Shown: positions 1-10,830 of the stretch, piece by piece
How positions within the stretch are numbered: the stretch's first letter is position 1
Layout: each line of letters starts with the position of its first letter
NCBI RefSeq assembly: GCF_000283155.1
Contig: NW_004454178.1
Span: 22,243,444-22,307,443 of the forward strand
Direction: 5' to 3'
Length of the DNA stretch: 64,000 nt
DNA from: Ceratotherium simum simum
Lineage: Eukaryota; Chordata; Mammalia; Perissodactyla; Rhinocerotidae
Notes under the pieces: model-generated
Seen by the model: only the letters and a program-made list of their open reading frames with translations
Told to the model about the DNA's origin: nothing
Databases searched by the model: none
Made by a program: the position numbers and the translations under genes

Positions 1-395
1 AAATTTAACTGAGTTTCTTGTATTTTATCTGGCAACTCTACTCAAATTTGAAATTCACAGAACATCCTGAATAGAATAAATGAGAATAAATGTATGCCTA
101 AATAAATCACAGTGAAACTGCTGAGCACCAATAACAAAGAGAAAAATCTTAAAAACAGCCATATAGTCAAAACAATGGGGTGACAGCAGATTTCTCCTTA
201 GCTCCAATAGAAGCCAAAAATAATAGAATTAGATATTCAAAGGGCTAAGGATGAACATCAACTTAAACAATTTTGGATAAATTATCATTCAAGAGTGAGG
301 ACAAAATAGATCTTTTAGGACAAATGGAGAGTATTTTTCATTCACAGACCTTCATTTTAAGGGTTATTAATTGATGTACTAAGAAGTAATGGTGA
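1..395 (+). mobile_element. Old L1 (L1M/HAL1-type) fragment, first piece
   Basis: The A-rich text resembles the sense strand of a mid-to-late L1 region, with phrases close to 'gccaaaaataatagaattagatattcaaagggc' and 'acagaccttcattttaag'. It continues after the SINE at 590-639 and again from 1197. No coding capacity remains. Confidence 0.5.
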
Positions 396-589
396 GGGGC
401 CAGCCCCAGTGGCCTAGTGGTTAAGTTTGGCACGCTTTGCTTCAGCGGCCCAGCTTCAGTTCCCGGGTGCAGATCTACACCACTCATCTGTCAATGGCCA
501 TGCTGTGGTGGCAGCTCACATACAAAAAGAGGAAGACTGACAACAGATGTTAGCTCAGGGCGAATCTTCCTCAGCAAAAAAAAAAAAAA
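396..589 (+). mobile_element. ERE-type tRNA-derived SINE
   Basis: It has the GGGGCCAGCCCCAGTGG head, GTTAAG A-box region, GTTAGCTCAGGGC block and an A14-like tail. Flanking near-identical 12-mers AAGTAATGGTGA (384-395) and AAGTAATGATGA (588-599) are the target duplication. It is inserted into the L1 fragment. Confidence 0.9.
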
Positions 590-639
590 GTAATGATGAG
601 GAGAGAATTGTTAAGTGGTTACATTTAAATATTGAGGTG
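590..639 (+). mobile_element. Old L1 fragment, second piece
   Basis: Short continuation of the L1 interrupted by the SINE. It is assigned by position between the two insertions, with weak sequence support of its own. Confidence 0.35.
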
Positions 640-1196
640 GGCAGTCCTTAGGGTGACCCCCCAATGATCTCAGCTTCCTGATATTCATGTCTGTGTAGAA
701 TCTCCTTCCTCCAAGTGTGGGCTGGACCTGTGACTTGCTTCTAATAAGTATAATGCAGGAGGAGTAATGAAATGTCACCTCCAATATCAGATTATAAAAA
801 GATCAAGGCTTCTATCTTGGCTGCTCTTTCTTTCTCACACTCACCCGTGCTGGGGGAAGCAAGCTGCCATGTTGTGAGCAGCCCATGTGTATGTCTTCTA
901 CACATGGAAGAAACCCATGTGGCATGAAGAGGAACGGGGCCCTCAGTACAGCAGCTCACAAGGAACTGTGAGTCTGCCAAGCCGTGAGGGTGAGCTTGGA
1001 ATCAGACGCTTCTGTCCCACTAGAGCCTTCGGATGACACCTTGACTGCAGCCTCACAAGAGACCCTGAACGAGAACCACCCAGCTAAGCTGCTCCTGGAT
1101 TCCCGACCTACAGAAACTGTGAGATAATAAATGTTCGTTGTTTTAACTGCTAAGTTTGGGGGTCATTCGTCATGCAGCAATAAATACCCAATACAA
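640..1196 (+). mobile_element. MLT1-type (ERVL-MaLR) LTR, older subtype
   Basis: Hallmarks include AAGCTGCCATGTTGTGAG, 'gagaccctgaac', 'agctaagctgctcc', 'cagaaactgtgagataataaatg' and a 3' end GCAATAAATACCCAATACA. The AATAAA poly(A) signal is kept. It resembles the MLT1C/D group; the exact subfamily is not certain. Solitary, with no internal retroviral sequence. Confidence 0.8.
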
Positions 1197-1660
1197 ATAT
1201 TATCTAGAAATAGCAATAGCAATGACTAATTGTGGAGCAACAGAAATAAGTCACCATAAAACTATGTAACAATGACAAGGAAATACCAACCAGTGACTAG
1301 AGTTAAGGTGTTCTAAGTGTCTTGTGTTATTCACAAGAGTAGAGATACTGATTTATCTTACAATTTGTTCAGCAAGAGTGTATATTTAAACTTTAAGCAA
1401 AACCAGTGAAGGAATAAAAATATTAATTCCAAATTGGTGGGGAGGGGGAGAAGGGAAATGAAGAAAACCATCGATTCAAGAGAAGGCAAACAAGCAAGAA
1501 ACACAGAAGAAAAGAAGCAGCACAATAAACAAGGAGCACAAGGAAGCTGTTAGAAATGATAAAAATAAATCAGTAGTCACAATAAATGTGAAAAAAGATC
1601 CCTCAAGAGTTACAAGACATATCAGCCAGATTAGAGAAAATAAATTCTAGAGCGTGTTGT
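1197..1660 (+). mobile_element. Old L1 fragment, third piece
   Basis: Phrases such as 'gaaatgataaaaataaatcagtagtcacaataaatgtgaa' followed by 'cagccagattagagaaa' resemble old L1 coding or 3' sequence in the sense direction. It fits as the continuation of 1-639 after the LTR insertion. Confidence 0.5.
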
Positions 1661-1730
1661 TTCTTCTTACACGCCATTCAGAGGAACTTCTAAAATACAA
1701 TGTGTGCATGAACTGTATTTTTGTTTTAGG

Positions 1731-1986
1731 TTTTTTTTTTTTTTTTTTTGCTGAGGAAGATTGACCCGAGCTAACATCTGTTGCCAATCCTCCTCTTTTT
1801 TCGCTTGAGGAAGATTAGCCCTAAGCTAACACCTGTGCCAATCTTCCTCTGTTTTGTATGTGAGTCGCCACCACAGCGTGGATGCCGACAAGTGGTGTAG
1901 GTCTGTGCCCGGGAACCGAACCTGTGAACCCAGGCCACCGAAACAGAGCACGCCAAACTTAACCACTAGGCCACAGGGCCGGCCCC
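1731..1986 (-). mobile_element. ERE-type SINE
   Basis: Reverse-complement SINE: T-run, GAGCTAACATCTGTTGCC, then AACTTAACCACTAGGCCAC and GGGCCGGCCCC. The flanks 'aactgtatttttgtttt' and 'agctgtattgtttt' look like a decayed target duplication. Confidence 0.9.
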
Positions 1987-3083
1987 AGCTGTATTGTTTT
2001 GAGGAGAGAGCATGCTGGCAAGAATCAGATTTGACACCATTAAATTTGCTACAGCCGATTTGAAGCGCTTAGTAGGGGAGAATGAATTGTGTATAAAGTC
2101 AAAACTGGCTCCAGTATTTTCTAGCTTTGCAATCTTGGGCAAGCACCTTAGTTTCTCATTTGTGAAACCGAGGGGAATCTTTGCTTTAACCTCTTCGCTT
2201 GATGTTTGTGACACTCTTAAAAAGACACGCCTGAGAAAGCACAAGTAATGTTCTACACAAAAACCTAAATTCTCTCAACTTCAATCTAGCTGTTCATTGC
2301 TAGGAGTGAAAAATTAACCTATGACAGTTTTCAGTCTCGGTTTTACTAGTAATTAAATACCATCTCGGCCATGTCAGACTACCTTAGAGCCAGTTTTAAG
2401 TTAAATGCCACTTTAATCAGTTTGCTGTAGAAGGCTCTAATTTGCTAATCTTGGGTCACTCGTTCATTCATCATTTACTAATCCATCCACAGAGCGCGCT
2501 AAATCCACTGGGTAGGGATGAGGAGGTGAGGGTGAGAAGGCTCAGGTTTACCATACACATAGACCACTTCACCGCAGACCCCATCCTGCCACTGAGGGGG
2601 GGGCCAGAGGTGGGGGATGTGCGGATCTTCTCCCTCACACACCCTTGAGCTTCTCTTGCCAAGTCTAAGCGTTTCAGACTGTGCAAAAGCTCGTTAAAGG
2701 ATCTAGAAACTTGATTAGCTTGTTTATCCCAAGTGTGAGTCCCAGTACATCCTAAATTCCCTTAGACTTTCTTTTCTCCTTTGATTGACTAAGTTCCCCT
2801 GAGAGTTCAAGATGAACCTGTTTGGCAGCTTCTCTCTCCACACAGCCTGAAGCAGCCTGCACCTCTGCATGGACGCTCCAGGTTTTATTACAAATAAATC
2901 AATTCTGCCTTCTGAACTGCATCAATGAGCACAGTCTGCCAGTGCCTGTCCATGCAGTAGGACCTTTTTATACCAGGATTGGCCTTTCTAGAAGGAACTG
3001 AGGGTGGGCAAATCTCAAAGAGTTCAGATATTGAGTTGGGGTAGGTTTCTCAAAATTCAGATCCTATCTCACTCTTAGTCAAG
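1987..3083. other. No gene; mostly non-repetitive
   Basis: Small open frames here carry no family signature. The stretch around 2455-2640, beginning with tandem 'ttcattcatcatttac', may be a decayed L2/MIR remnant. Confidence 0.5.
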
Positions 3084-3324
3084 TTTTTTTTTTTTAGGAA
3101 GATCAGCCCTGAGCTAACATCTGTTGCCAATCTCCTTTTTTTATGTTGAGGAAGATTGGCCCTGGGCTAACATCCGTGCTCATCTTCCTCTACTTTGTAT
3201 GGGATACCGCCACAGCAAGGCTTGATGAGCGGTGCATATGTCCCTGTCTGGGATCCGAACCCGAAAACGCTGGGCTGCGGAAGCAGAGTGCACGAACTTA
3301 ACCACTACTCCAGCGGGCCCGCCC
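3084..3324 (-). mobile_element. ERE-type SINE
   Basis: T-run, GAGCTAACATCTGTTGCC, a second ATTGGCCCTGGGCTAACATC block, then AACTTAACCACTACTCCAGCGGG. Flanking TCAAG/TTCAAGACTTTTT sequences suggest a target duplication. Confidence 0.88.
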
Positions 3325-3738
3325 ATTCAAGACTTTTTAATCTGCAAAATTGGCTAGAACTCCCACCAAAACATTATATAAGGAACTGATGGTCCAGGAA
3401 CTCTTTAGTTATAAAATATGAAGGAAAAAAACTTAGCAATTTCAACTTCAAAAAAGATCCGACTTATGAGACAGAGTTACGTTCCTGCAAAGATTAAGTG
3501 AGTCATTATGAGCACAACTACTAGCTATAAGTGTTATGAGCTTGCCACCTACAAATATTTTCTTGAACTCTTGTATATATGAAACCACATAGACACACTT
3601 GAGCTTTCTTTTCCTTTGCTTTTAATCAAATTTTCAACTTATTTAGAAATCCCAAATTCTTATCAGATTTTTAAGGAAATTCTACCTTTTAGAGAACTTA
3701 AGACAAGCTTTTTGTTTCTTTACCAATAAACAGATTTT
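3325..3738. other. No gene seen
   Basis: AT-rich non-repetitive DNA between two SINEs. I see nothing assignable. Confidence 0.5.
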
Positions 3739-4031
3739 GGGCCGGCCCCATGGCATAGCGGTTAAGTGTGCGCGCTCCGGGTTTGGATCCCGGGCGCGCA
3801 CCGATGCACCGCTTGTCCGGCCATGCTGAGGCCGCGTCCCACATACAGCAACTAGAAGGATGTGCAACTATGACGTACAGCTATCTGCTGGGGCTTTGGG
3901 GTGGGGGGGAAAGGAAGAGGATTGGCAATAGATGTTAGCTCAGAGCCGGTCTTTCTCAGCAAAAAGAGGAGGATTGGCATGGATGTTAGCTCAGGGCTGA
4001 TCTTCCTCAGAAAAAATAAATAAATTAATTA
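3739..4031 (+). mobile_element. ERE-type SINE, long variant
   Basis: Head GGGCCGGCCCCATGGCATAGCGG, then an extra middle segment ('ctagaaggatgtgcaactatgac...ctggggctttgggg') found only in part of the family, two GTTAGCTCAG blocks and an AATAAATAAATT tail. The duplication AATAAACAG(A)TTTT is at 3726-3738 and 4032-4044. Confidence 0.88.
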
Positions 4032-4046
4032 AATAAACAGTTTTGT

Positions 4047-4305
4047 GGGGCTGGCTCAGTGGTATAGTGGTTAAGTTCGTGTGCTCCACTTTGGTGGCCC
4101 GGGGTTCACAGGTTCAGATCCTGGGCGCAGATCTACACACCACTCATCCAGCCATGCTGTGGCAACGTCCCACGTACAAAAAATAGAGGAAGATGGGCAC
4201 AGATGTTAGCTCAGTGACAATCTTCCTCAAGCAAAAAGAGGAAGATTGGCAATAGATGTTAGCTCAGGGCCAATCTTCCTCGTCCTCAAAAATAAATAAA
4301 TAGAT
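4047..4305 (+). mobile_element. ERE-type SINE abutting the previous copy
   Basis: Head GGGGCTGGCTCAGTGGTATAGTGG begins two bases after the right target duplication of the preceding SINE. The tail AATAAATAAATAGATTT repeats the same target motif a third time. Confidence 0.88.
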
Positions 4306-5018
4306 TTAAACCAGTTACTTATGAAGCATAATCTTTAATGGTGATTTTACATCTATAATAGCAGAAATATAACCCCCTAATTCATATATGGGTATATATC
4401 TTAGGGCTAATAGTCAAAGTTTAAATTCCCTTACAGGGCTCCTCTAGAACTTAGAAACCAAAATTTTCTATTTTAGAGTTAAACTTTAAAATCAACACTG
4501 ATGAGCAGGAATATAATTACCTTGAAGGCCAAACCAGTAAGAAGTCACTGTACCTTCAAAGAGAGATTCGTATTTCCGAGGAATGTGTCCAGTAGAGCTC
4601 CTTGCTTAGATTGCTGGCTAAACAACACGCAGAGGAAATTCATCTGTCGGGCTGATACAAGTTTCCAATCCACTTGACAGGTGTAGTTCTTCTTACAGAC
4701 TAGTCCATTGGCATCAAGGCTTCAATCAGTTCCGGGTCCTTGAAGATACAGTGTTCCTGAGTCTGCAGGGCTAAGGGTCAGATTCTTGACTCCAGTTAAT
4801 TCACCATGTGGGGACCAGCTTTGGCTACCAGCCTCTTCTCTAGGTAGCATGTTGTACATCGTGAAACATGGATGACATGCTGTAGACAGTTCCCAAACTC
4901 CCACCAGTCATCTTTATGGGCACGCCATTGGACAGCAAGCTATGATCCTACCTTCTCTCCCAAGTTGACGATTAGAACATTTGTGCTTTCCGTCATTCAC
5001 TTCCACCACTTTGGGCCA
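4306..5018. other. No gene seen
   Basis: Non-repetitive to my eye, moderately AT-rich at first. No splice-bounded coding signal. Confidence 0.5.
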
Positions 5019-5374
5019 TGCTACAGACTGAATTGTGTCCCCCAAATTAATATGTGGAAGCCCTATCCCTCAATGTAATGGTATTTGGAGATGGGGCCTC
5101 TGGGAGATGATCAGGTTTAAATAAGGTCATGATGGGATTAGTGGCCTTAGAAGAAGAGACACCAGAGAGATTGTGGTCTGTCTCTCTCCACCACGTGAGG
5201 ACACAGTGAGAAGGTGGCTGTCTACAAGCCAGGAAGCAGGCTGTCACCAGAATCTGACCATGCCAGCACCCTTATCTCAGACTTCCAGCGTCCAGATTGT
5301 GAGAAATGAATTTCTGTTGTTTAAGACCCCCTGTCTACAGCATTTTGTTATGGCAGCCTGAGCTGACTAGGACA
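5019..5374 (+). mobile_element. Solitary MLT1A-type (ERVL-MaLR) LTR
   Basis: Starts TGCTACAGACTGAATTGTGTCC and contains GTGAGGACACAGTGAGAAGG, 'gtgagaaatgaatttctgttg' and a 3' end 'ggcagcctgagctgactaggaca'. The usual AATAAA has decayed to AATGAA. Confidence 0.88.
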
Positions 5375-7094
5375 AACTGTGATATCCTTAGGGCCACAGT
5401 AGGCACAAACCTTAGCCAGATGGGTGCGGCCTCACAGCAAGATCCTGGTCCACAGGCCCCATGGAACATCCTTTCTTATCACTGTGTCCTTTACACAGAT
5501 CATGGAACATGCTTGCTTCTGTCAGCCCTGTACTCCTGGACAGCCTTCCAGGGTTCCACCACCACCCCCTGCTCTAGTTTCTATCTCCGAATAGTTGCCC
5601 TTTCCAACTGGTCCTTTCACTTTACCCTGGAGACCACTGCTTGGTTCTACTCAACCTTCCAACCTGAGAACACTGCACAGGCATCACCCTGGATGCCCAA
5701 GGTGGGGCACAAAACCTTTATTGATATGTCATCTGATAACCCTACACTCTAGCCAGTGACCCAGAGAAGGTGAACAGGATTCGTATTGCCCAGGGTGAAA
5801 TGAAAAACAAGCTTTAAGAAAGGGATAGAATGAATAATGTCATAGAGAGAACAGATGCATGACAAGAGATGGGGATGCTAGCCAGATGTGGCCATGGATC
5901 GGTGGTTTCCTCTGGAAACTCCAGCAACTCCAATGGCCTCTCCTGCAGAGAGCTTTCCAAGGTACCCAAATCTAACTATGCTATCCTCTGAGCTCCTTCT
6001 ACATCTCTGTCCATTTTCAGAGACTGTACACATGACAGTGTCTTGTAATTTATTTGATTTTCTATCTGTAGCCTCCTCCAGGCCATCAGGGCTTTGGGGT
6101 TGTGCCCAGCTCATCCTTCTATCTCAAATACCAACTATAATGTCTAGAATCCAGTGGTTGGTCATTAAAACAGTATTTAATTGAATGGAATCAGTTTCTA
6201 AGGATCACATCCCAGTGAGAATCTTCCATTCCTTCCTTTAGATTCTCTCCCACCCCATTCCCCATATGACAATTTCCTCTAAGCATCTTTGAATTCCTTT
6301 CTTCGTGGAAGGAGCTCAGAGAGGTGCAATAAATTCATTCTCACTTTTCTCAGCGTTGTAAAACCAGTGGGTCTGAATATGGCACCCAGGTGTTTCCCTG
6401 AGAAGATGCTCTTGGGCTCAATCTCTTTGCTCTAACTTTTAGCTTCCTTAAGTTCCACCACGTAGGTAAGGTGTTCTCCACTTGGATTGAATTTCTCAAG
6501 TTTACTACTTTTCGGGTCCCCCAACAATTAGGCAACCATGTATTCACGTTAGCCACTGTCCTCTGGGAAAAATTCTTCTCAAGTCTTATTAAAAATCTGT
6601 TTCTTAATGAATAGTCATTTACTCTTTCTTTCTCCTTCTCATAATTGTTTACTGCACTCTGAATGTTTGCCAAAGGCACAGGTGGCGGCCATCCGGAGGC
6701 ACCGGTGGTTTATTATTTACATGCATTTTCACTGTGCAGTTGAAAACTGATGGTATCAGGGTGGCGATATCTCTGTGGTTTCTATGAGAGTGTAGAGAAC
6801 AGGAGGAAGTGAAACACCAAACTCATCAAAAACCAGAGCCAGGCAAATTCAGCCCTCAGGTAATCACACACAGCTCTCCTCTTCCAGTGTCTGCAGAGCA
6901 TTCTGAGAGCCTGGCTTGAAAAAACTTAACGGTGCAAGTTATATGTTTTCAGAACAAAATCAGTCCACCCAGTGCCTCAACATCTTCAAGATCTTCTGCA
7001 GTTTAATTGATATATGTCATACTAATAAAAATAAATCCAAGCCTTGTTCATAAAACATGGCTGGGGATGGAGTGCTAACTTCTTGAAGTGGTTG
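5375..7094. other. No gene; unassigned intergenic DNA
   Basis: The longest open frame (5306-5752, plus) starts inside the LTR end and has no recognisable domain. No repeat family could be named with confidence. Confidence 0.5.
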
Positions 7095-7583
7095 TGTTAG
7101 TTTCCAATTGCTGCTGTAACAAATAACCACAACTCTAGTGGCTTAAACAACACAAATCTATTATCTTGCATTTCTGTAGGTTAGAAGTCCAACACAGGTC
7201 TCACTGGGCTAGAATCAAGGGCTGCGTTTCTTTCCGGAGGCTCAGGGGAGAATCTGTTTTTTTGCATTTTCCAGCTCTTAGATGCTGCCCGCATTCTTCA
7301 GTTCATGGCCCTTCTTCCATCTTCAAACCCAACAACAATGCATCTCTCTGTGCCTTTCTTCCATGGTCACATCCCCATGAGTCTCCTGTTCTGCCTCCCT
7401 CTTCCGCTTATACGGACCCTCGTGATTACACTGGGCCCACCTGGATAATCCAGGATACTCTCCCCATCTTAAAGTCAGTCGATAACTTTACTTCCACTTT
7501 TTTCTCAGATAATATAACATATTCACAGGCTTTGGGGATTATGGTGCGGGCCTCTTTGGGAGCTATTATTCTGTCCACCAGCA
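7095..7583 (-). mobile_element. Solitary MLT1-type LTR
   Basis: In plus orientation it begins TGTTAGTTTCCAATTGCTGC and ends near CTGTCCACCAGCA. The complement has the MLT1 order: 'ggacagaataatagctccca', 'cctgtgaatatgtta', then 'tggcttaaacaac' at its 3' side. Confidence 0.85.
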
Positions 7584-7631
7584 GTGACTTACTTATCACA
7601 AGGATGTGGTATCGGCCCAGTAGGTGGTAGG

Positions 7632-8300
7632 TGCCGGTGTGGGGCGATGGTGAAGTATGTGCTTGGATCCAAATTCTGGCATTACCCCTTGCTCATTGAA
7701 TGACCCGGGGCAAGTTCCTGTTAGTTTGGGTTCCCAGGGTTGTGGGTGCAAGTAGTTTATTTTGGAAGTGGTCCCAGGAAGCACCATGAGGAGGTGGTGA
7801 CATTTTTCAGGAAGGAAAGCTAGAAGGGAATGTGCTGTGAGCAGGTTGCCACTGTGGGCAATGGGGCTCAGTCTCACTTGGGAAAGGCCGGTGGAAAACT
7901 TGCCTCAGATCGTCCAACTGAAGGGCAAGGAAGCCCTTGATTCCCCAACCTCTGCCCCTCAGTGACAGAGGGCTGCTTGCTGAACGTTCACTCCCAGCCC
8001 TCTGTTCTGCCCGCAAGTGGGCCGAGCCTGTTCACACAGCCAGAGGACACCTGAGGAGAGGGAGACACAGGGATCTGTTCCCTATCGCAGGTGGCTCCAG
8101 GAGGGCCAGGGGGACCTGGGTGGGGCACTGGCAGCAACTGTCATGTTCTCTGAGCCTCCGTTTCCTCAGCTGTAAATGTAGGACAATGAGGATCATGTCT
8201 ACACCCAGGTTGGTGTAAGGGTTAGATAGGGCCATAGGTGTAAATTAAGTAGTATCCTGCCTGGCACCCAAGAATGCAAGTTGTGGTTATTATTCTACTG
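7632..8300 (+). mobile_element. MIR SINE split by a roughly 430-bp insertion
   Basis: The 5' half (7632-7711) carries 'ggatccaaattctggc' and 'tgacccggggcaagtt'. The next consensus words, 'tctctgagcctccgtttcctcagctgtaaatg', appear only at 8150 onward and run to about 8300. The intervening 7712-8144 resembles another interspersed element ('tttgggttcccagggttgtg...agtttattttggaagtg') whose family I cannot name. Confidence 0.6.
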
Positions 8301-8382
8301 GCCCCCTGGCTGAGTGGTCATGACAAATCACCTTAGCCTTTATCACTGATGCTCAGTGTCCTCACCTGTGACCTGAGGGAGT
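8301..8382 (+). mobile_element. MIR-like remnant
   Basis: Weak match to the MIR core ('cagtgtcctcacctgtgacctgaggga'). Heavily decayed. Confidence 0.35.
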
Positions 8383-8890
8383 TTATTCGTTCATGCCACT
8401 AGTACCTGTCGAGTGTTAGGCGCAGTCAGGAAGCTAAGGGGACGAGGGAAGAAAGCAGACTCTGTTCTCATTTGTGTGCCTCTTCCAAGTCTGCCAGGAG
8501 AGACAGAGAGCAGCCAAATGATCCCACAAATAATGGGAAATTGCAGCTGGGATGAGAGCTTAGAGAGAGGAGTACGTGATGTGAGGGCATATGAGGCTTG
8601 ACCCGTCAGGAGCATCAGGAGGGCTTCCATGAGAGGTCAAGGTTGCTGGAGAGCTGGAGAGAGAGGAGGACGGATAAAGACAAAAGAAGAAGGAATGAGA
8701 GCTCTCTGGGAAGTGGCAACAGCATGTGAAGAAGGCTTGGGGCAGGAGGGAGCCAGGGAATTCAAGAAATTGCACCATGATGAGCACAGACAGTAAGGAG
8801 CGGGGCAGAGAGTGGGCAAGAGCTGGACATCTCCAGACCTTGAGGGTCAAGTTCAGTCTTTATCCAACAAGCAATGGGAAGTCCCTGAAG
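8383..8890 (+). mobile_element. L2 (LINE2) 3'-region fragment
   Basis: The order of words matches L2: 'gagtttattcgttcatgcc', 'agacagagagcagc', 'gagggcttccatgagaggtc', 'ggaatgagagctctctggg', then 'aagaaggcttggggcaggagg'. Divergent and non-coding. Confidence 0.6.
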
Positions 8891-9735
8891 CTGGAACCAA
8901 TGTGCTCGAAGCTTCCTTCCACCTCCAAGCCGTAGTGGGTAACGCAACATCTGAACACCTACCTGTGATGCGCAACAGAAGCAAGGTGTCTCTGAGTGTG
9001 CTTTGCTTCCTTTGACATCAATAAGGCAAGCGTCCTAATCACTTCTTATCTTGCCAAAAGCCCTGGGAGCTTTCTGAAATCAATCAATAACCAATCAATC
9101 AATCAATCAATCAACTTTTTAAAAGGATACAAGAAAGCAGAAAACAGTCTCCTCATTTTTGACATTTAGTTCACCATTTGATGGGCAGCAACTAACATGT
9201 GGACATTCACTACCTCACCGTGGGTTTGGGAGAGTCTGCCAGCGGAGGGAGGGCGGGATCAGGGGCACAGATTGTCCCCGTACGTGTGCTGTCTCGTTCC
9301 CAACCCGGTGCTCCAGCCTGGGTGCTGGATGTCACGCTCTTTCAGGCAGGTCCCTTGTCTTTGTCTCTGTTCAATGCAACTCCACTCAAATCCACAACCT
9401 CTTACTGAATGGTCTACTGTTGCAGGGGCACGGCCCCTTTCCACAGGGCCAGGAAACTTACGCCAAACCACTACGCTGAATTAACTCCTAGTGGATTTTC
9501 AAGAGCTTTCTGGCCAGATGATGTGGCAACTTGTTTAGCCATCACAATTCCATGTGATCATCAGACAAGCAATCTGGAAAGACCCTGCAGGCCAGAAGGA
9601 AGGGGACCTCATGAGATAACTGTGTGCAGCAAATACCACCTCTAAACCAAATGCGAGTCCTCTGATGTGCTTCGTGGACACATCGAGAAGGTACTGGCCT
9701 TCTTCATGCAGCTGTGATGATATGAATTCAGCAGG
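8891..9735. other. No gene; contains an (AATC)n microsatellite
   Basis: A run of about nine AATC units lies at 9078-9114. Three overlapping plus-strand frames around 9160-9480 are short and unlike any family I know. Confidence 0.5.
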
Positions 9736-10105
9736 TGTTACAGGCTGAACCGTGTCCCGTCAAATTAGTATGTTGAAGCCCTAATCCCCATGTGATGGTA
9801 CTTGGCAGTGGGGTCTTTGGGAGGTAATTAGAGTTAAATGAGGTCATAAGGGTAGAGTCTCCATGATGGTATTAGTGTCCTTATAAGAAGAGGAAGAGAC
9901 CAGAGCTCTCTCTCTTTGTTTCTCTTTCTCCCCACCATGTGAGGACACAGCAAGAAGGCAGCCAGAGAGCCCTCACCAAACACTGGCTCTGCTGTCACCT
10001 TGATCTTGGACTTCCCAGTCTGCAGAACTGTGAGAAACAAATGTCTATTGCTGAAGCCCCCCAGTCTATGGTATTCTGTTATAGCAGCCCAAGCGGAGTC
10101 ATCCA
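9736..10105 (+). mobile_element. Solitary MLT1A-type LTR
   Basis: TGTTACAGGCTGAACCGTGTCC start, 'ggtaattagagttaaatgaggtcataagggt', GTGAGGACACAGCAAGAAGG, 'cttgatcttggacttcccag' and end 'tatagcagcccaagcggagtcatcc'. Confidence 0.88.
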
Positions 10106-10728
10106 TATGGATATGTAAATCCTCTATCTCTTCTGATAGAGGGGGTTACGTTTTATTAGATGCCAATTCTGCAATGGTTCAACTTTATGATCTTTATTCT
10201 GTCCAAAGGGGCTGGCTTGTTTTCTCTGTGATGCTGGAGAAAACGGGACCTGGGAGGGATGCAGGGCTCAGGCTTGTCAGGGGCAGTCAGCCTTCCCAGT
10301 CCCCCTAACATCAGGGCTTTCTTTCCATTGATGCTTTCCAGACAGCCTGATGTTGGGCACAACCACAGCCAAGCTGCCACACCGGGAGCCTCATGCACAG
10401 TAGACTTGGCCTTTTATTGCACTCTTCAAAGACGCCTATCTGAAAAGGAGCAAAGGTTGATGTGGCAGGGAGGAATATGAACCATGCAGGTCCCCACATT
10501 TGCAGAACAGTGGGGTTCCCAAGGCACTGGCCAGAGTCCTCCAGGACATTCTTCCCTTGATGAGGACCCATCATAGTCTCCAGGTGTCCCTACCACAGAT
10601 AGGAAAGGGACTGAACATGACAGGGCCAGAGCTTTCTCGTGAACCAGAGTGATCTTCCAAAGATCCCTAAAGATGGGTCTCACAGAGAAACCTGCCAAAA
10701 ACAAACATCAAAATGTTTCCTGTTCCCA
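10106..10728. other. No gene seen
   Basis: Non-repetitive to my eye. Short frames on both strands overlap one another without family signatures. Confidence 0.5.
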
Positions 10729-10830
10729 GGACCCAATTCAGACCAACTGCAAGGACCTGTTAATCTGTGCATTTAACAAGCATCCCTGGAGACCCTTATA
10801 CAAGGAAGTTTGGGAAACACTGAACTGGAG
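10729..10830 (+). mobile_element. MER5A-like hAT fragment
   Basis: The core 'ttaatctgtgcatttaacaagcatccctgga' and end 'aagtttgggaaacactg' match the 3' half of MER5A. Terminal inverted repeat decayed. Confidence 0.5.

Noticed and set aside
3739..4305. tRNA-like GTGGTTAAG and GTTC-type boxes suggesting tRNA genes
   Set aside because: These are the pol III promoter remnants of ERE SINEs; no cloverleaf with acceptor pairing is present.
5306..5752. 148-codon plus-strand frame
   Set aside because: It starts within the end of an MLT1 LTR and shows no domain, splice context or codon bias.
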